This document shows, in pieces, positions 44,767-54,050 of a DNA stretch of 64,000 nucleotides. The stretch spans positions 124,001-188,000 of the forward strand of contig NZ_QBUH01000005.1 in NCBI RefSeq assembly GCF_003058195.1. Direction: 5' to 3'. Origin of the DNA: Elizabethkingia sp. YR214. GTDB lineage: Bacteria > Bacteroidota > Bacteroidia > Flavobacteriales > Weeksellaceae. The notes beneath the pieces are model-generated. The model saw only the letters and a program-made list of their open reading frames with translations. It ran no database searches and was not told the DNA's origin. The translations under genes and the position numbers were made by a program. Position 1 is the first letter of the stretch, and every line of letters starts with the position of its first letter.

Positions 44767-45924
44767 ATGAATACACAAATCAGAAAAACAGTCTGCACTT
44801 TGGCATTATTTACGAGTGCTGTGCTCTTTTCTCAAAAAGCCAAACCTCCTGTTATGGGATGGAGCAGCTGGAATAATTACCGCATAAACATTAATGAACA
44901 ATTGATTAAAGAACAAGCTGACGCCATGGTCTCATCTGGGTTATATGCGGCAGGCTACCGATACATCAATATAGATGATGGTTATTTTGGTGGCAGAGAT
45001 GAAAAAGGGAACCTTATTACCGACAATAAAAAATTCCCGTCCGGTATGAAGAGTCTTGCTGCGTATATTCATAGTAAAGGACTAAAGGCCGGAATTTACT
45101 CAGATGCCGGAAAAAACACATGTGGTTCTATTTGGGATAATGACAAACAAGGTTTTGGTGTAGGTTTATATGGTCATTTGAATCAGGATGCTGATTTATT
45201 CTTCAAAGAATGGAAATATGATTTTATAAAAGTCGATTGGTGTGGTGGCGAACAAATGAAACTAAATGAGCAAGAAGAATACACCAAGATCATTAATAAA
45301 GTAAAGTCTATCGATCCTGATATTGTTTTCAACGTTTGCCGTTGGCAGTTTCCGGGAGAATGGGCTATTAAAATTGCTGATTCATGGAGAGTTTCAGGAG
45401 ATATTAGTGCAAAGTTTTCCTCCATTCTGCATATTATAGATCTTAATAAAAATCTTTATCCTTATGCTTCTGCAGGACATTATAATGATATGGATATGCT
45501 TCAGGTAGGACGAGGAATGAGTTATGATGAAGACAAAACACATTTTTCCATGTGGGCTTTATTAAATTCGCCATTGCTCGCAGGCAACGATCTTCGGTCG
45601 ATGTCCAAAGCTACTATCGAAATTCTTACCAATAAAGAAATTATTGCACTGAACCAGGACACAGCTTTCAAACAGGCCAAAAATATTATCACTGATGGAA
45701 ATATAGAAGTTTGGCAAAAGATGTTGACTAAAGGCCAAAAAGCCATAGCGATTATGAATCGTGGCAACCAGGAAATTAGTTACACTTTAAGCGCTTCCAA
45801 ACTGGGATTAAATCAGAATACGAAAATCAGAGATTTGTGGCTTCACAAAAATCTGGGAAAATATGGTGAACAGCAAACTTTCAAAATACCTCAACATGGT
45901 ATCGTTGTCCTAAAAACTGATTAA
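44767..45924 (+). CDS. alpha-galactosidase/alpha-N-acetylgalactosaminidase, GH27
   Basis: A retaining glycosidase of 385 residues with a signal peptide (to about residue 20, LFSQ). The GH27 start is PPVMGWSSWNNY. INIDDGYFGGR and LKAGIYSDAGKNTCG follow. The nucleophile Asp is in IKVDWCGG, and the acid/base Asp in WRVSGDI. HYNDMDMLQVG and FSMWALLNSPLLAGNDLR are further family blocks, and a small C-terminal beta domain ends the protein. It is exported to the periplasm or beyond, and its specificity overlaps that of the GH36 enzyme at 37398. Confidence 0.94.
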   Translation: MNTQIRKTVCTLALFTSAVLFSQKAKPPVMGWSSWNNYRININEQLIKEQADAMVSSGLYAAGYRYINIDDGYFGGRDEKGNLITDNKKFPSGMKSLAAYIHSKGLKAGIYSDAGKNTCGSIWDNDKQGFGVGLYGHLNQDADLFFKEWKYDFIKVDWCGGEQMKLNEQEEYTKIINKVKSIDPDIVFNVCRWQFPGEWAIKIADSWRVSGDISAKFSSILHIIDLNKNLYPYASAGHYNDMDMLQVGRGMSYDEDKTHFSMWALLNSPLLAGNDLRSMSKATIEILTNKEIIALNQDTAFKQAKNIITDGNIEVWQKMLTKGQKAIAIMNRGNQEISYTLSASKLGLNQNTKIRDLWLHKNLGKYGEQQTFKIPQHGIVVLKTD

Positions 45925-45939
45925 TATAACTAATAAGAT

Positions 45940-45969
45940 AAGGGCTCAAAGTTTTGTCTTTAAGCCCTT
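45940..45969. terminator. terminator between convergent GH27 and exported unknown genes
   Basis: AAGGGCT / AGCCCTT arms with further pairing (CAAAG/CTTT) inside, in the 57-base gap between convergent genes. Confidence 0.75.
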
Positions 45970-45981
45970 GTATAAAAATAT

Positions 45982-46749
45982 TTACTCATAAACCACATAA
46001 TTCACCTTATCTACTCCGGTATTCCCGGTCTTTTCATGGTAAGCGTACAACGTTAGTTCATAATTTCCGGGAGAGTTAATCATATCTTCTCCTTCGAAAA
46101 GGTTTGTTGATATCCATGACATTTTGATATCCTTTACATATTTCCCGTCTTTTTTTAAGATGCCTTTTACTTCAATCTCTTCAGAGTCCCAAACGCCACC
46201 TTTATCAATAACACACCCACACATCATTACAATATTTGCCTGGAACTGAAACGGTTTATCTTTTATTGTTTTCAACGGTATATACTGATGTGTTCTGGGC
46301 TTTAGTATATCGATAATGTATCCCGGAATTTCCAATATAATCCCGTCGCCTAAAATATCTTTTCCGGGGATTACCCATAATTCGGTGCTTACCTTTGCCT
46401 GAGCCTGTTTGTTGTTAAATGGAGAAATTACTTCTACCGTTACAAAAGTAGGTTCGCTAATATCGATGTTTGCTGTAAACCCTGCGGTCTGGGCATCGGT
46501 AATAGAGGCTCCTCTTGCTTTGGTATTTTTCATTATTAAATCTGTATTTCCCGTCCCGCCTGTAGTCTTTCCTTCGGCAAGTATTTTCTGGCTTGTCTTA
46601 TCCCTTACAATAATGTAAGCACCTCCAAGCGAACTTCCGATAAATTTTGCATCTCTGGCTTTTGCTCTTATCATGATTTTGGTTGGCGTGGCAGAAACCA
46701 GCAATATATTAGCACATAACAATGTGGCTAAAAAAATAAATGTTCTCAT
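45982..46749 (-). CDS. exported protein of unknown function, MarR-linked
   Basis: A 255-residue protein I do not recognise. The signal peptide MRTFIFLATLLCANILLVSA is followed by beta-rich sequence: AKARDAKFIGSSLGGAYIIVRD, VTVEVISPFNNKQAQAKVSTELWVIPG and later ISTNLFEGEDMINSPGNYELTLYAYHEKTGNTGVD. The last two look like Ig-like or transthyretin-like surface domains. Its ATG overlaps the stop of the MarR gene by 4 bases (ATGA), so it is translated with the regulator and is likely the main target of its control. Confidence 0.75.
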   Translation of the reverse strand: MRTFIFLATLLCANILLVSATPTKIMIRAKARDAKFIGSSLGGAYIIVRDKTSQKILAEGKTTGGTGNTDLIMKNTKARGASITDAQTAGFTANIDISEPTFVTVEVISPFNNKQAQAKVSTELWVIPGKDILGDGIILEIPGYIIDILKPRTHQYIPLKTIKDKPFQFQANIVMMCGCVIDKGGVWDSEEIEVKGILKKDGKYVKDIKMSWISTNLFEGEDMINSPGNYELTLYAYHEKTGNTGVDKVNYVVYE

Positions 46750-47234
46750 GTGTTTAGTGATTTTTGATATTCTTGTTTAAATCTGTTATAAAAGGAATTA
46801 GCTTTTAGCTCTGCATCTACAGCATCCAGATAAGAGAAAATACCCAAGTCATCTGAAAGAAGATTTAAGATCGCACTTTCGCAGCTTTGCCAGATTAGTT
46901 CTAATTCGGGTAATATTTCAGTTGCTTTGGGTGATAAGGATACCAGTTGTTTCCGTTTATCATCCTTATCTTTTTGGATATGCAAAAAATCCTTTTCTGA
47001 CATTTTTTTTACAATAACAACTACTGACGGATGCGAATAACCTAAAGATTCTGCAATATCTGCAATTGAGATCTCTCCTTTATTCTGTAGTAACATAAAA
47101 ATAAGATACCAGTTAGGCTCTATATCTATGTCAATTTCTTTGTATAGTTTCCTTACATCATGCGACATCCGGTCACTAATTCTCTTAAGTCTGCTGTCGA
47201 ATGCCTTATATCCTAATGTTTTAATAAAATCCAT
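46746..47234 (-). CDS. MarR family transcriptional regulator
   Basis: A 162-residue winged-helix dimeric regulator. The HTH is GEISIADIAESLGYSHPSVVVIVKKMSEKDFL and the wing DKDDKRKQLVSLSPKA, each typical of MarR. It is the first gene of a two-gene unit with the exported unknown. A 34-base palindrome at 47266-47299, just upstream of its own -7 box, is a strong candidate operator, implying autorepression. The ligand is unknown. Confidence 0.9.
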   Translation of the reverse strand: MDFIKTLGYKAFDSRLKRISDRMSHDVRKLYKEIDIDIEPNWYLIFMLLQNKGEISIADIAESLGYSHPSVVVIVKKMSEKDFLHIQKDKDDKRKQLVSLSPKATEILPELELIWQSCESAILNLLSDDLGIFSYLDAVDAELKANSFYNRFKQEYQKSLNT

Positions 47235-47252
47235 TCTCTGTATTATTTATAA

Positions 47253-47260
47253 CAAATATA
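47253..47260 (-). promoter_or_regulatory. -7 box of the MarR gene
   Basis: CAAATATA on the plus strand is TATATTTG on the minus strand, 18 bases before the ATG. The CAA at 47276-47278 (TTG on the minus strand) inside the palindrome could be the -33 element. Confidence 0.6.
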
Positions 47261-47265
47261 ATAAA

Positions 47266-47299
47266 AATATAAAGTCAACTATATAGTTAACTTTATATT
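47266..47299. promoter_or_regulatory. putative MarR operator, 34-base palindrome
   Basis: AATATAAAGT and ACTTTATATT flank a perfect inner palindrome, AACTATATAGTT. Only one position pair (C/A) breaks the symmetry. It covers the presumed -33 region of the MarR promoter. Confidence 0.75.
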
Positions 47300-47466
47300 T
47301 TAGTAAAAATGCAAATTATTATCCTTAAGGCTTTTAATGATTTTCTTTATATCCTAGCAGAACATATAGTTTATATGTGAAAATTTATTTTTCTTTGTAA
47401 AGTTTCTTTATGAAGTATATATTCTATACTTCTACCCGATACTATCCAATTTGCTAATATCTGATC

Positions 47467-48807
47467 ATGAAAAAACTAATACTCTCCATTATTTTTGTTC
47501 CTGCTGCATTTTCTGCCCAACAGGTTATTTCTAAAGATGCCGAAATTGCCAATTACGTCTCACAGGTAAGTACAGATTCTCTAAAGTCTCATATCAATAA
47601 GCTGGTAGGTTTCGGAACTCGACATACCATGAGTTCTGTAACAGATCCCAAGAGAGGAATTGGTGCTGCCAGAAACTGGGTTCTGAGAAAGTTTAAAGAT
47701 TATGCAAAGAATACAGATGGCAGAATGGAAGTATTTCTACAAAATCAGATGATACAACCAGACGGCAAAAGGATTGATAAACCAACAGATTTAGGAAATC
47801 CTGTTGCTATTCTGCGTGGTACAGATCCCAATGACAAGCGGATTTTTATGATTAGCGGGCATTTGGATTCACGTGTTAGCGATGTAATGAACGCAAAAGA
47901 CAATGCTCCGGGGGCCAATGATGATGGCAGTGGTACAGCAGCAGTAATAGAAAGTGCACGAATTCTGAGTAAATCCAAATTCCCCGCAACTATAGTATTT
48001 GTCGCTTTTTCAGGAGAAGAACAAGGCTTATTGGGATCTAAAATGATGGCTGAAAAGGCTAAAAATGAAAACTGGCAGCTCGAAGCACTTCTGAATAATG
48101 ATATGATTTCTAATAACCTGACCAGCGAAACCAATCTGATTAATGCACACCAGTTGAGAGTATTTTCTGAGGGCTTACCGCAATACGAGCTGGATAAAAA
48201 GGCTCAGAAAATCAGAAGCCTTGGTTTGGAAAATGACGGCGATGCCCGACAATTGGCAAGATATATAAAAGAAACGGCGGAACGCTATGTAGATAATCTA
48301 CAGGTGAAACTTATATACAGAAATGACAGATTTCTAAGAGGAGGTGATCACTCTCCCTTTGTAGAAAGAGGCTATTCCGCTGTAAGGCTTACTGAGTATA
48401 ATGAAAACTTCGACCATCAGCATCAGGATATCCGCAAAGAAAACGGAAAACAATATGGAGATTTACCCGAGTTTATTGATTTCGATTATTTCAAAAAGAA
48501 TGTAGGAGTAAACGTTTCTGTATTAGCCAATCTGGCAAAATCACCGTCAAAACCTGAAAATGTAAAAATGGAAGTAAAAGAACTCACCAATTATACTTCT
48601 CTTTCCTGGGAGAAGCCTAAATCGGGTGAAGTAACCGGATATTATGTCTTAATACGTGAAACAGATTCTCCAGTATGGCAAAAGAAAATTTTCACAAAGG
48701 ACATGTCTGTAAAATTACCTTCCTCTAAAGACAATTACTTCTTTGCCGTTCAGGCAGTAAACAGCACCGGCAACGAAAGCTTGATCGTTATTCCTGGTGT
48801 AAAATAA
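47467..48807 (+). CDS. exported M28 family zinc aminopeptidase
   Basis: A 446-residue secreted metallopeptidase. The signal peptide ends FSAQQ (about 17). Zinc ligands and catalytic residues: His in SGHLDSR, Asp in PGANDDGSGTAAVIE, the Glu pair in FSGEEQGLLGS, Asp in NNDMIS, and His in GGDHSPF. Residues about 345-446 (PENVKMEVKELTNYTSLSWEKP) form a fibronectin-III-like domain. It has no type IX C-terminal signal that I can recognise. It is a single gene with a terminator at 48807-48846. Confidence 0.92.
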   Translation: MKKLILSIIFVPAAFSAQQVISKDAEIANYVSQVSTDSLKSHINKLVGFGTRHTMSSVTDPKRGIGAARNWVLRKFKDYAKNTDGRMEVFLQNQMIQPDGKRIDKPTDLGNPVAILRGTDPNDKRIFMISGHLDSRVSDVMNAKDNAPGANDDGSGTAAVIESARILSKSKFPATIVFVAFSGEEQGLLGSKMMAEKAKNENWQLEALLNNDMISNNLTSETNLINAHQLRVFSEGLPQYELDKKAQKIRSLGLENDGDARQLARYIKETAERYVDNLQVKLIYRNDRFLRGGDHSPFVERGYSAVRLTEYNENFDHQHQDIRKENGKQYGDLPEFIDFDYFKKNVGVNVSVLANLAKSPSKPENVKMEVKELTNYTSLSWEKPKSGEVTGYYVLIRETDSPVWQKKIFTKDMSVKLPSSKDNYFFAVQAVNSTGNESLIVIPGVK

Positions 48808-48846
48808 AAATAGCCTGTCAGATTTGATGTGACAGGCTATTTTTTA
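48807..48846. terminator. bidirectional terminator between M28 peptidase and helicase genes
   Basis: AAAAATAGCCTGTCA / TGACAGGCTATTTTT with a 9-base loop, between convergent genes, with A/T runs on both sides. Confidence 0.92.
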
Positions 48847-48859
48847 TCTCTAAATTCCC

Positions 48860-51178
48860 TTAGGAAATTTTCGTCAGCTTTGCGAACTTCAGGATCAGGT
48901 TTTTCTCACCCTCATGCTGGAATAGTACTTTTGCTTTTATATTCTGCGGATCCGTTCCGTCCAGGAAAACAACTTCCCCCACTCCAAAACGGTCATGTCG
49001 TACCATATCCCCTACTTCAATATGATCTGTAGTTCCACCAGATGGATTGTTAATTTGAGCAGAAGCTACAGGTTTCAGGTTTTTAGGTGTTAAAGCCGGA
49101 GAAGGCGTTAACTTCTTCGGAGTATCTTTCTTCACCAGGCGTGGAGGTGGTGCATCATCAAAAAGACTAGAGGTAAGTCCTGAAGAATTTCTGAATCGTG
49201 TATCAGTTGCCGGATTAAGGAAGTCCAGATACATTGTATCTACTTCGCTTAAGAAACGGCTTGGTTCGGAATCTGTAATTTTACCCCACTGAAAACGGGA
49301 AACTGCATACGAGAATATAGCCTGTTTTTCAGCTCTTGTAAGCGCTACATAAAACAAACGTCTTTCTTCTTCCAACTCTTCTCGGGTGTTAGCACTCATA
49401 AACGACGGAAAAAGATTCTCTTCCAGACCTACAATATGTACTACAGGGAATTCCAGACCTTTTGACAAGTGAATGGTCATTAAAGAGACTTTATTGTTGT
49501 CATCGTCCTTATCCTGAGTATCTGTAGAAAGTGCAATATTTTCAAGGAAATTAGAAAGTCCGGGATCACCGTCTTCTAATTGCTGTTGTTCCTCAATAAA
49601 TCCTTGTAAGGAGTTCATTAATTCCTGAATATTCTCCATACGGGAAACACCTTCAGGAGTCTGGTCGTCCTTTAGTAGCTTTAGTAGTCCACTCTTCTGT
49701 GCAACATCCATAGCCACCTGATAAACGGTCTCTGTCTTCATCATTACCTGAAAGGCTTTGATCATATTCCAGAATTCTGAAAGCTTATTGAGTGTACCTG
49801 CATTAAACCCTGTCTGTGGCCCATACATCTGAAGGTTATTCAGCAGTTCAGCCATCGAAATATTCAGCTGATCAGCAGTAACAATTAGTTTATTCTGCGT
49901 CGTTTCACCGATACCTCTTGTTGGATAATTGATAATACGAAGCAAAGCTTCCTGATCGTTTTCATTAACCAGAAGTCTTAAATAAGCTATTAAATCCTTG
50001 ATTTCTTTTCTCTGGTAGAATGAAAGTCCACCATATACTTTATACGGAATGTTCTTTCTTCTCAATGCATCTTCAAATGCACGAGTCTGAGAGTTGGTTC
50101 TATATAGAATTGCAAAATCACTGTATTTACGCTGATTTCGCATACTGTTTTCCAAGATCTGTGCAGCAACGAAGTTAGCTTCATCTGCATCGGAGAGACT
50201 TCGGTAAACCTGTATTTTATCTCCCGGTTCGTTTTCACTGAAAACATTTTTCTTAAACTGCTGCTGATTTTTAGCAATAACATCATTTGCAGCATTTACA
50301 ATATTCTGTGTAGAACGATAATTCTGTTCCAGGGAAACAGTAACCGCATCCGGATAATCTTTTTTAAAGTTCAGAATGTTGTAGATATTCGCCCCACGGA
50401 ATGCATAGATTGACTGTGCATCATCTCCTACCACGCACAAATTCTCAAATTTAGAAGCCAATGCTTTTACAATAAGATACTGGGAGTGGTTGGTATCCTG
50501 GTACTCATCTACCAAAATGTAACGGAATCTATCTTGGTATTTTGCCAGTACTTCCGGGAACCTGGTTAGAAGCTCGTTGGTACGTAACAACAAATCATCA
50601 AAATCCATTGCTCCGGATTTGTAGCATGTTTCAACATACTTACGGTATATCTCACCTAGCAGCTTCATATTAGCCATTTCATCAGCTTCCATCAGTTCCG
50701 GATTATTGAAATAGGCATTTACTGTAATCAGATTGTTTTTATATTGAGAAATTCTACTCAATACTTTTTTAGGTTTATACAAATCTGAATCGATAGACAT
50801 CTCTTTCAGCACTTTTTTAATAACATTCAGTGCATCCTGGCTATCATAAATCGTAAAATTGGACGGAAATCCCAGATAATGAGCTTCCATACGAAGTATT
50901 CTGGCAAATATGGAGTGAAATGTTCCCATCCATATACTTTTAGCATCGCTATCCCCTACTACCCTTGCAATACGCTCTTTCATTTCACGTGCTGCTTTGT
51001 TGGTAAAGGTTAGTGCCAGAATATTGAAAGGATCTACACCATTTTGTATCAGATGGGCGATACGCATTGTCAGTACCCGGGTTTTGCCGGAGCCCGCTCC
51101 CGCCAGCACCATCAAAGGTCCCTGGATAGTTGTTACCGCTTCATACTGTGATTCATTAAGTCCTTTCAGATAATCCAT
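48860..51178 (-). CDS. UvrD/PcrA-type DNA helicase (SF1)
   Basis: A 3'-5' DNA helicase of 772 residues used in repair and replication-conflict handling. Motifs: LNESQYEAV (Q), VLAGAGSGKTRVL (I), LALTFTNKAAREM (Ia), YILVDEYQDTN (II), VVGDDAQSIYAFRGA (III), LEQNYRS (IV), VSLMTIHLSKGLEFP (V) and YVALTRAEKQ (VI). The C-terminal Tudor-like domain IEVGDMVRHDRFGVGEVVFL is the RNA-polymerase-binding module of PcrA/UvrD. A -7 box is at 51205-51212. Confidence 0.95.
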   Translation of the reverse strand: MDYLKGLNESQYEAVTTIQGPLMVLAGAGSGKTRVLTMRIAHLIQNGVDPFNILALTFTNKAAREMKERIARVVGDSDAKSIWMGTFHSIFARILRMEAHYLGFPSNFTIYDSQDALNVIKKVLKEMSIDSDLYKPKKVLSRISQYKNNLITVNAYFNNPELMEADEMANMKLLGEIYRKYVETCYKSGAMDFDDLLLRTNELLTRFPEVLAKYQDRFRYILVDEYQDTNHSQYLIVKALASKFENLCVVGDDAQSIYAFRGANIYNILNFKKDYPDAVTVSLEQNYRSTQNIVNAANDVIAKNQQQFKKNVFSENEPGDKIQVYRSLSDADEANFVAAQILENSMRNQRKYSDFAILYRTNSQTRAFEDALRRKNIPYKVYGGLSFYQRKEIKDLIAYLRLLVNENDQEALLRIINYPTRGIGETTQNKLIVTADQLNISMAELLNNLQMYGPQTGFNAGTLNKLSEFWNMIKAFQVMMKTETVYQVAMDVAQKSGLLKLLKDDQTPEGVSRMENIQELMNSLQGFIEEQQQLEDGDPGLSNFLENIALSTDTQDKDDDNNKVSLMTIHLSKGLEFPVVHIVGLEENLFPSFMSANTREELEEERRLFYVALTRAEKQAIFSYAVSRFQWGKITDSEPSRFLSEVDTMYLDFLNPATDTRFRNSSGLTSSLFDDAPPPRLVKKDTPKKLTPSPALTPKNLKPVASAQINNPSGGTTDHIEVGDMVRHDRFGVGEVVFLDGTDPQNIKAKVLFQHEGEKNLILKFAKLTKIS

Positions 51179-51204
51179 TCTGTCTCTACAATTTTTTAGG
51201 AATA

Positions 51205-51212
51205 CAAATTTA
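51205..51212 (-). promoter_or_regulatory. -7 box of the UvrD/PcrA helicase gene
   Basis: CAAATTTA on the plus strand is TAAATTTG on the minus strand, 26 bases before the ATG. Confidence 0.5.
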
Positions 51213-51291
51213 AGGAAAAGTTTTGGCAGTTGGAATTCGGTAAAATTAATTCGTAAATATCTCTATACTATATCTATACTGAAAAAATATA

Positions 51292-51299
51292 TACATTTG
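51292..51299 (+). promoter_or_regulatory. -7 box of the 51314 gene
   Basis: TACATTTG, a full match to TAnnTTTG, 14 bases before the ATG. Confidence 0.5.
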
Positions 51300-51313
51300 T
51301 AAAAACAGCAGAT

Positions 51314-52015
51314 ATGGAAATTAACAGAGACCTTATCCGTGAAGCCATGAAAGAAGGCTATTCTTTCTACCATATGAATGGTAAACTGGTAATCCGCCGG
51401 GCAGGTGGTTTCAAAAAAGGTGATCTTAAAAATGATCCCAAATACAGTAAAGTTACCCAGAATGCCTCGGAATTCGGAAGATGTTCCCGCATGGGAAAAC
51501 TTTTACGGACGGCTCTGGAAAATGAACTGAAAAATATACAGGATAAAAATATCCACCGCCGGGTTGCTAAATTACTATATGATATTATGAAACATGATCC
51601 GGAATCTCAGCCAGGTAAGAAAACTACTGAAAAAGGATTATTGAATAACGAAGGATTAGCCTTAATGAAAGGATTTCAATGGAATGAACACGATGCATCA
51701 GCTATTTCTTTTGATCCTGAGAAACATCGTCTGGAATTTGTTGTCTTTCCTAAAAATGCTGTACAATTCAGTGCTGAATGGAAAAATATTGATACCGATA
51801 TGGAACACAGTACCTTTCAGGTCACTGAGCAAATACTAAAAATACAACCGCTGGATCAGAAGAAAAAATACAGTTTTAAAAAGCGACAGGAGCATCCGCA
51901 GAATCTAATGCAATTTCTTATTATACATTTCTTTGATGAAACTGGTACCGAAATCCCGCAAAGCTGCCATATCGAATACATAGAAGCTAAAAGTTTTATA
52001 CAGAGTTTATTCTAA
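51314..52015 (+). CDS. conserved hypothetical protein
   Basis: A 233-residue soluble protein with no signal peptide that I cannot place in a named family. The N-terminal half is basic (MNGKLVIRRAGGFKKGDLKN, SEFGRCSRMGKLLRTALENEL). The C-terminal half is beta-rich (HRLEFVVFPKNAVQFSAEW). The GFKKGDLKNDP segment looks conserved-type rather than random, and codon use is like the neighbours. Its own -7 box is at 51292. A DUF2071 gene follows after 26 bases. Confidence 0.7.
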   Translation: MEINRDLIREAMKEGYSFYHMNGKLVIRRAGGFKKGDLKNDPKYSKVTQNASEFGRCSRMGKLLRTALENELKNIQDKNIHRRVAKLLYDIMKHDPESQPGKKTTEKGLLNNEGLALMKGFQWNEHDASAISFDPEKHRLEFVVFPKNAVQFSAEWKNIDTDMEHSTFQVTEQILKIQPLDQKKKYSFKKRQEHPQNLMQFLIIHFFDETGTEIPQSCHIEYIEAKSFIQSLF

Positions 52016-52041
52016 CCCCATAAATTTTAATTTTATTCTGA

Positions 52042-52755
52042 ATGAAAATACCAACTATTCACGGCATTATAGAAAGAAGAATTCTCGCAAATTATACTGC
52101 TGATCCGGAGTACGTACACAAAATACTACCAAAACCTTTCAGACCTAAGCTATATAACGGGAAAGCTATAGTTGGAATCTGCTTAATAAGATTAAAAAAC
52201 ATAAAGCCTAAAGGGTTTCCCAATATTATAGGAGTAAATTCGGAAAATGGAGCTCACCGAATTGCTGTGGAATGGGAGGAAGATAATGTAACTAAGGAAG
52301 GTGTTTATATTCCACGCAGAGATACCTCGCTTAGGTTAAACTCTCTTATCGGTGGAAAAATATTTCCCGGAAAGCATTATCTGGCCAAATTTAATGTCGA
52401 TGAAAAGGACAATCATTATCATTTAGACTTTGTAAGCTCTGATCATACAACTATTGAAATAGATGCAAAATTATCGGACAAACTGAATAAAGATTCTATT
52501 TTTAAAACTATTGATAATGTCTCTGACTTTTTTAAAAAGGGCTCTGCAGGCTACTCTCCTAATGGCAATGATTTTGAAGGTTTAAAACTGGAAACCTATA
52601 AATGGGAAGTAAAACCTTTGGAAGTCATAAATATTAGATCAAGTTTTTTTGAGGACAGAAACATTTTCCCGGAGGGAACAATACAATTTGATAACGCACT
52701 TCTGATGGAGAACATAGAACATGAATGGAAATCTCTTCCATTAATTAACCATTGA
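52042..52755 (+). CDS. DUF2071-like protein (acetoacetate decarboxylase-like fold)
   Basis: A 237-residue protein starting MKIPTIHGIIERRILANYTADPEYVHKILP, quoted here in part. VGICLIRLKNIKPKGFP and the RRDTSLRLNSLIGGKIFPG segment match DUF2071, whose fold resembles acetoacetate decarboxylase. No catalytic Lys can be assigned with confidence. It lies in a co-directional run of small accessory genes (51314-55204) with 5-100 base gaps. Confidence 0.75.
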   Translation: MKIPTIHGIIERRILANYTADPEYVHKILPKPFRPKLYNGKAIVGICLIRLKNIKPKGFPNIIGVNSENGAHRIAVEWEEDNVTKEGVYIPRRDTSLRLNSLIGGKIFPGKHYLAKFNVDEKDNHYHLDFVSSDHTTIEIDAKLSDKLNKDSIFKTIDNVSDFFKKGSAGYSPNGNDFEGLKLETYKWEVKPLEVINIRSSFFEDRNIFPEGTIQFDNALLMENIEHEWKSLPLINH

Positions 52756-52785
52756 CTGTAAATAAAATCTACTTAAAATTATTAC

Positions 52786-53352
52786 ATGAAATTACGGGAA
52801 AAGAAACCAGCTCTTATTTTAATCGATATTCAAAAAGGATTTCTGGAAGAAGAATACTGGGGAGGCAACAGAAATAATAAAAATGCCGAAGAGATAAGTA
52901 GTACAATCCTGAACAAATGGCGGGAACTGAATCTTCCCATATTCCATATCCGACATAGTTCTGTAAATCCTAATTCAAAATTACATGAATCAAATCCAGG
53001 GTTCGAGTTCAATGAATATGTTATGCCTATAGATAATGAACCTGTTATTACAAAAGAAGTAAACAGTGCTTTTATAGGAACGAATCTGAAAGAAAGACTG
53101 GACAAAGCGGGAATAAATACGCTGGTGATTGCAGGTATTACTACCAACCATTGTGTATCTACTACAACAAGAATGGCTGGTAACTATGGATATGAAACTT
53201 ATGTAATATCCGATGCTACTGCAACCTTCAATAGAACAGGAATCAACAGTGAAAAATATGATTCAGAATTAATCCATTTAACAGCTCTTGCCAATCTGAA
53301 TGACGAATTTGCTACAGTATGGAGTTCTGATAAATTATTGAATGAATTATAA
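52786..53352 (+). CDS. isochorismatase-family cysteine hydrolase
   Basis: A 188-residue alpha/beta hydrolase of the nicotinamidase/isochorismatase superfamily. The triad is visible: Asp in LILIDIQKGFLEE, Lys in ITKEVNSAFIGT, and the nucleophile Cys in VIAGITTNHCVSTTTRMA, whose preceding cis-peptide region is typical. The substrate is unknown. The Crp/Fnr regulator begins 5 bases after its stop, which suggests joint expression. Confidence 0.9.
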   Translation: MKLREKKPALILIDIQKGFLEEEYWGGNRNNKNAEEISSTILNKWRELNLPIFHIRHSSVNPNSKLHESNPGFEFNEYVMPIDNEPVITKEVNSAFIGTNLKERLDKAGINTLVIAGITTNHCVSTTTRMAGNYGYETYVISDATATFNRTGINSEKYDSELIHLTALANLNDEFATVWSSDKLLNEL

Positions 53353-53357
53353 GCTGC

Positions 53358-53933
53358 ATGAATAGTATTATTAAACATTTCGATAAATATTTACCTTTAA
53401 ATGAAAAAGAAATAAACGCTTTAAACAATCGCTTGATTGAAAAAAAAGTAAAGCGTCGACAATTTATTTTGCAGGAAGGAGATACCTGTAAATATTTCAC
53501 TTATATTCTGGAAGGCTGCTTCAAGATGTACGGAGTAGATAATTCTGGTACAGAGCACAATCTGACTTTCGCTGCAGAAGATGACTGGATTTCGGATATC
53601 GATAGCCTTCACAAAGAGAAGCCTTCAAAATTATTTATAGAAGCTATGGAGCCTTCTACGATTCTACAAATTTCCAAAGGAGATTTATGGTATTTATATA
53701 CAAACTTCCCGAAATTCGACCGTAACTTTCGTGTGATTATTGAAAATAAATATATTGAGCTTCAAAACAGATTACTCCTCACTTTTAGTGCCACAGCTTA
53801 TGAACGGTATGAGGACTTCCTGAAGCAGTATCCTCATCTTGCCAACAGAATACCAAATACACAGATCGCCTCTTATCTAGGAATAACACCTGAGTTTCTA
53901 AGTAAAATAAGAAATGAAAGAGTTCGAAAATAA
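53358..53933 (+). CDS. Crp/Fnr family transcriptional regulator
   Basis: A 191-residue regulator. The cyclic-nucleotide-binding-like N-terminal barrel (about 25-115) includes RRQFILQEGDTCKYFTYILEGCFKMY. A long dimer helix follows, then an HTH (RIPNTQIASYLGITPEFLSKIRNER). No FNR-type Cys set is present. In Bacteroidota such regulators often sit beside the small redox or detoxification genes they control, as here. Confidence 0.9.
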   Translation: MNSIIKHFDKYLPLNEKEINALNNRLIEKKVKRRQFILQEGDTCKYFTYILEGCFKMYGVDNSGTEHNLTFAAEDDWISDIDSLHKEKPSKLFIEAMEPSTILQISKGDLWYLYTNFPKFDRNFRVIIENKYIELQNRLLLTFSATAYERYEDFLKQYPHLANRIPNTQIASYLGITPEFLSKIRNERVRK

Positions 53934-54001
53934 GTCTACCCTTAATCTATATTAAGCCTATTTCTTAATTTAGTTTATAGGCTTCCACTGTTCATTCATT
54001 A

Positions 54002-54009
54002 TAGCTTTG
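54002..54009 (+). promoter_or_regulatory. -7 box of the 54051 gene
   Basis: TAGCTTTG, a full match to TAnnTTTG, 41 bases before the ATG at 54051. It also argues against an in-frame ATG at 54012. Confidence 0.5.
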
Positions 54010-54050
54010 TATTGTCAGTTTTGACATATAATTTTCAAAATATAAATAAG

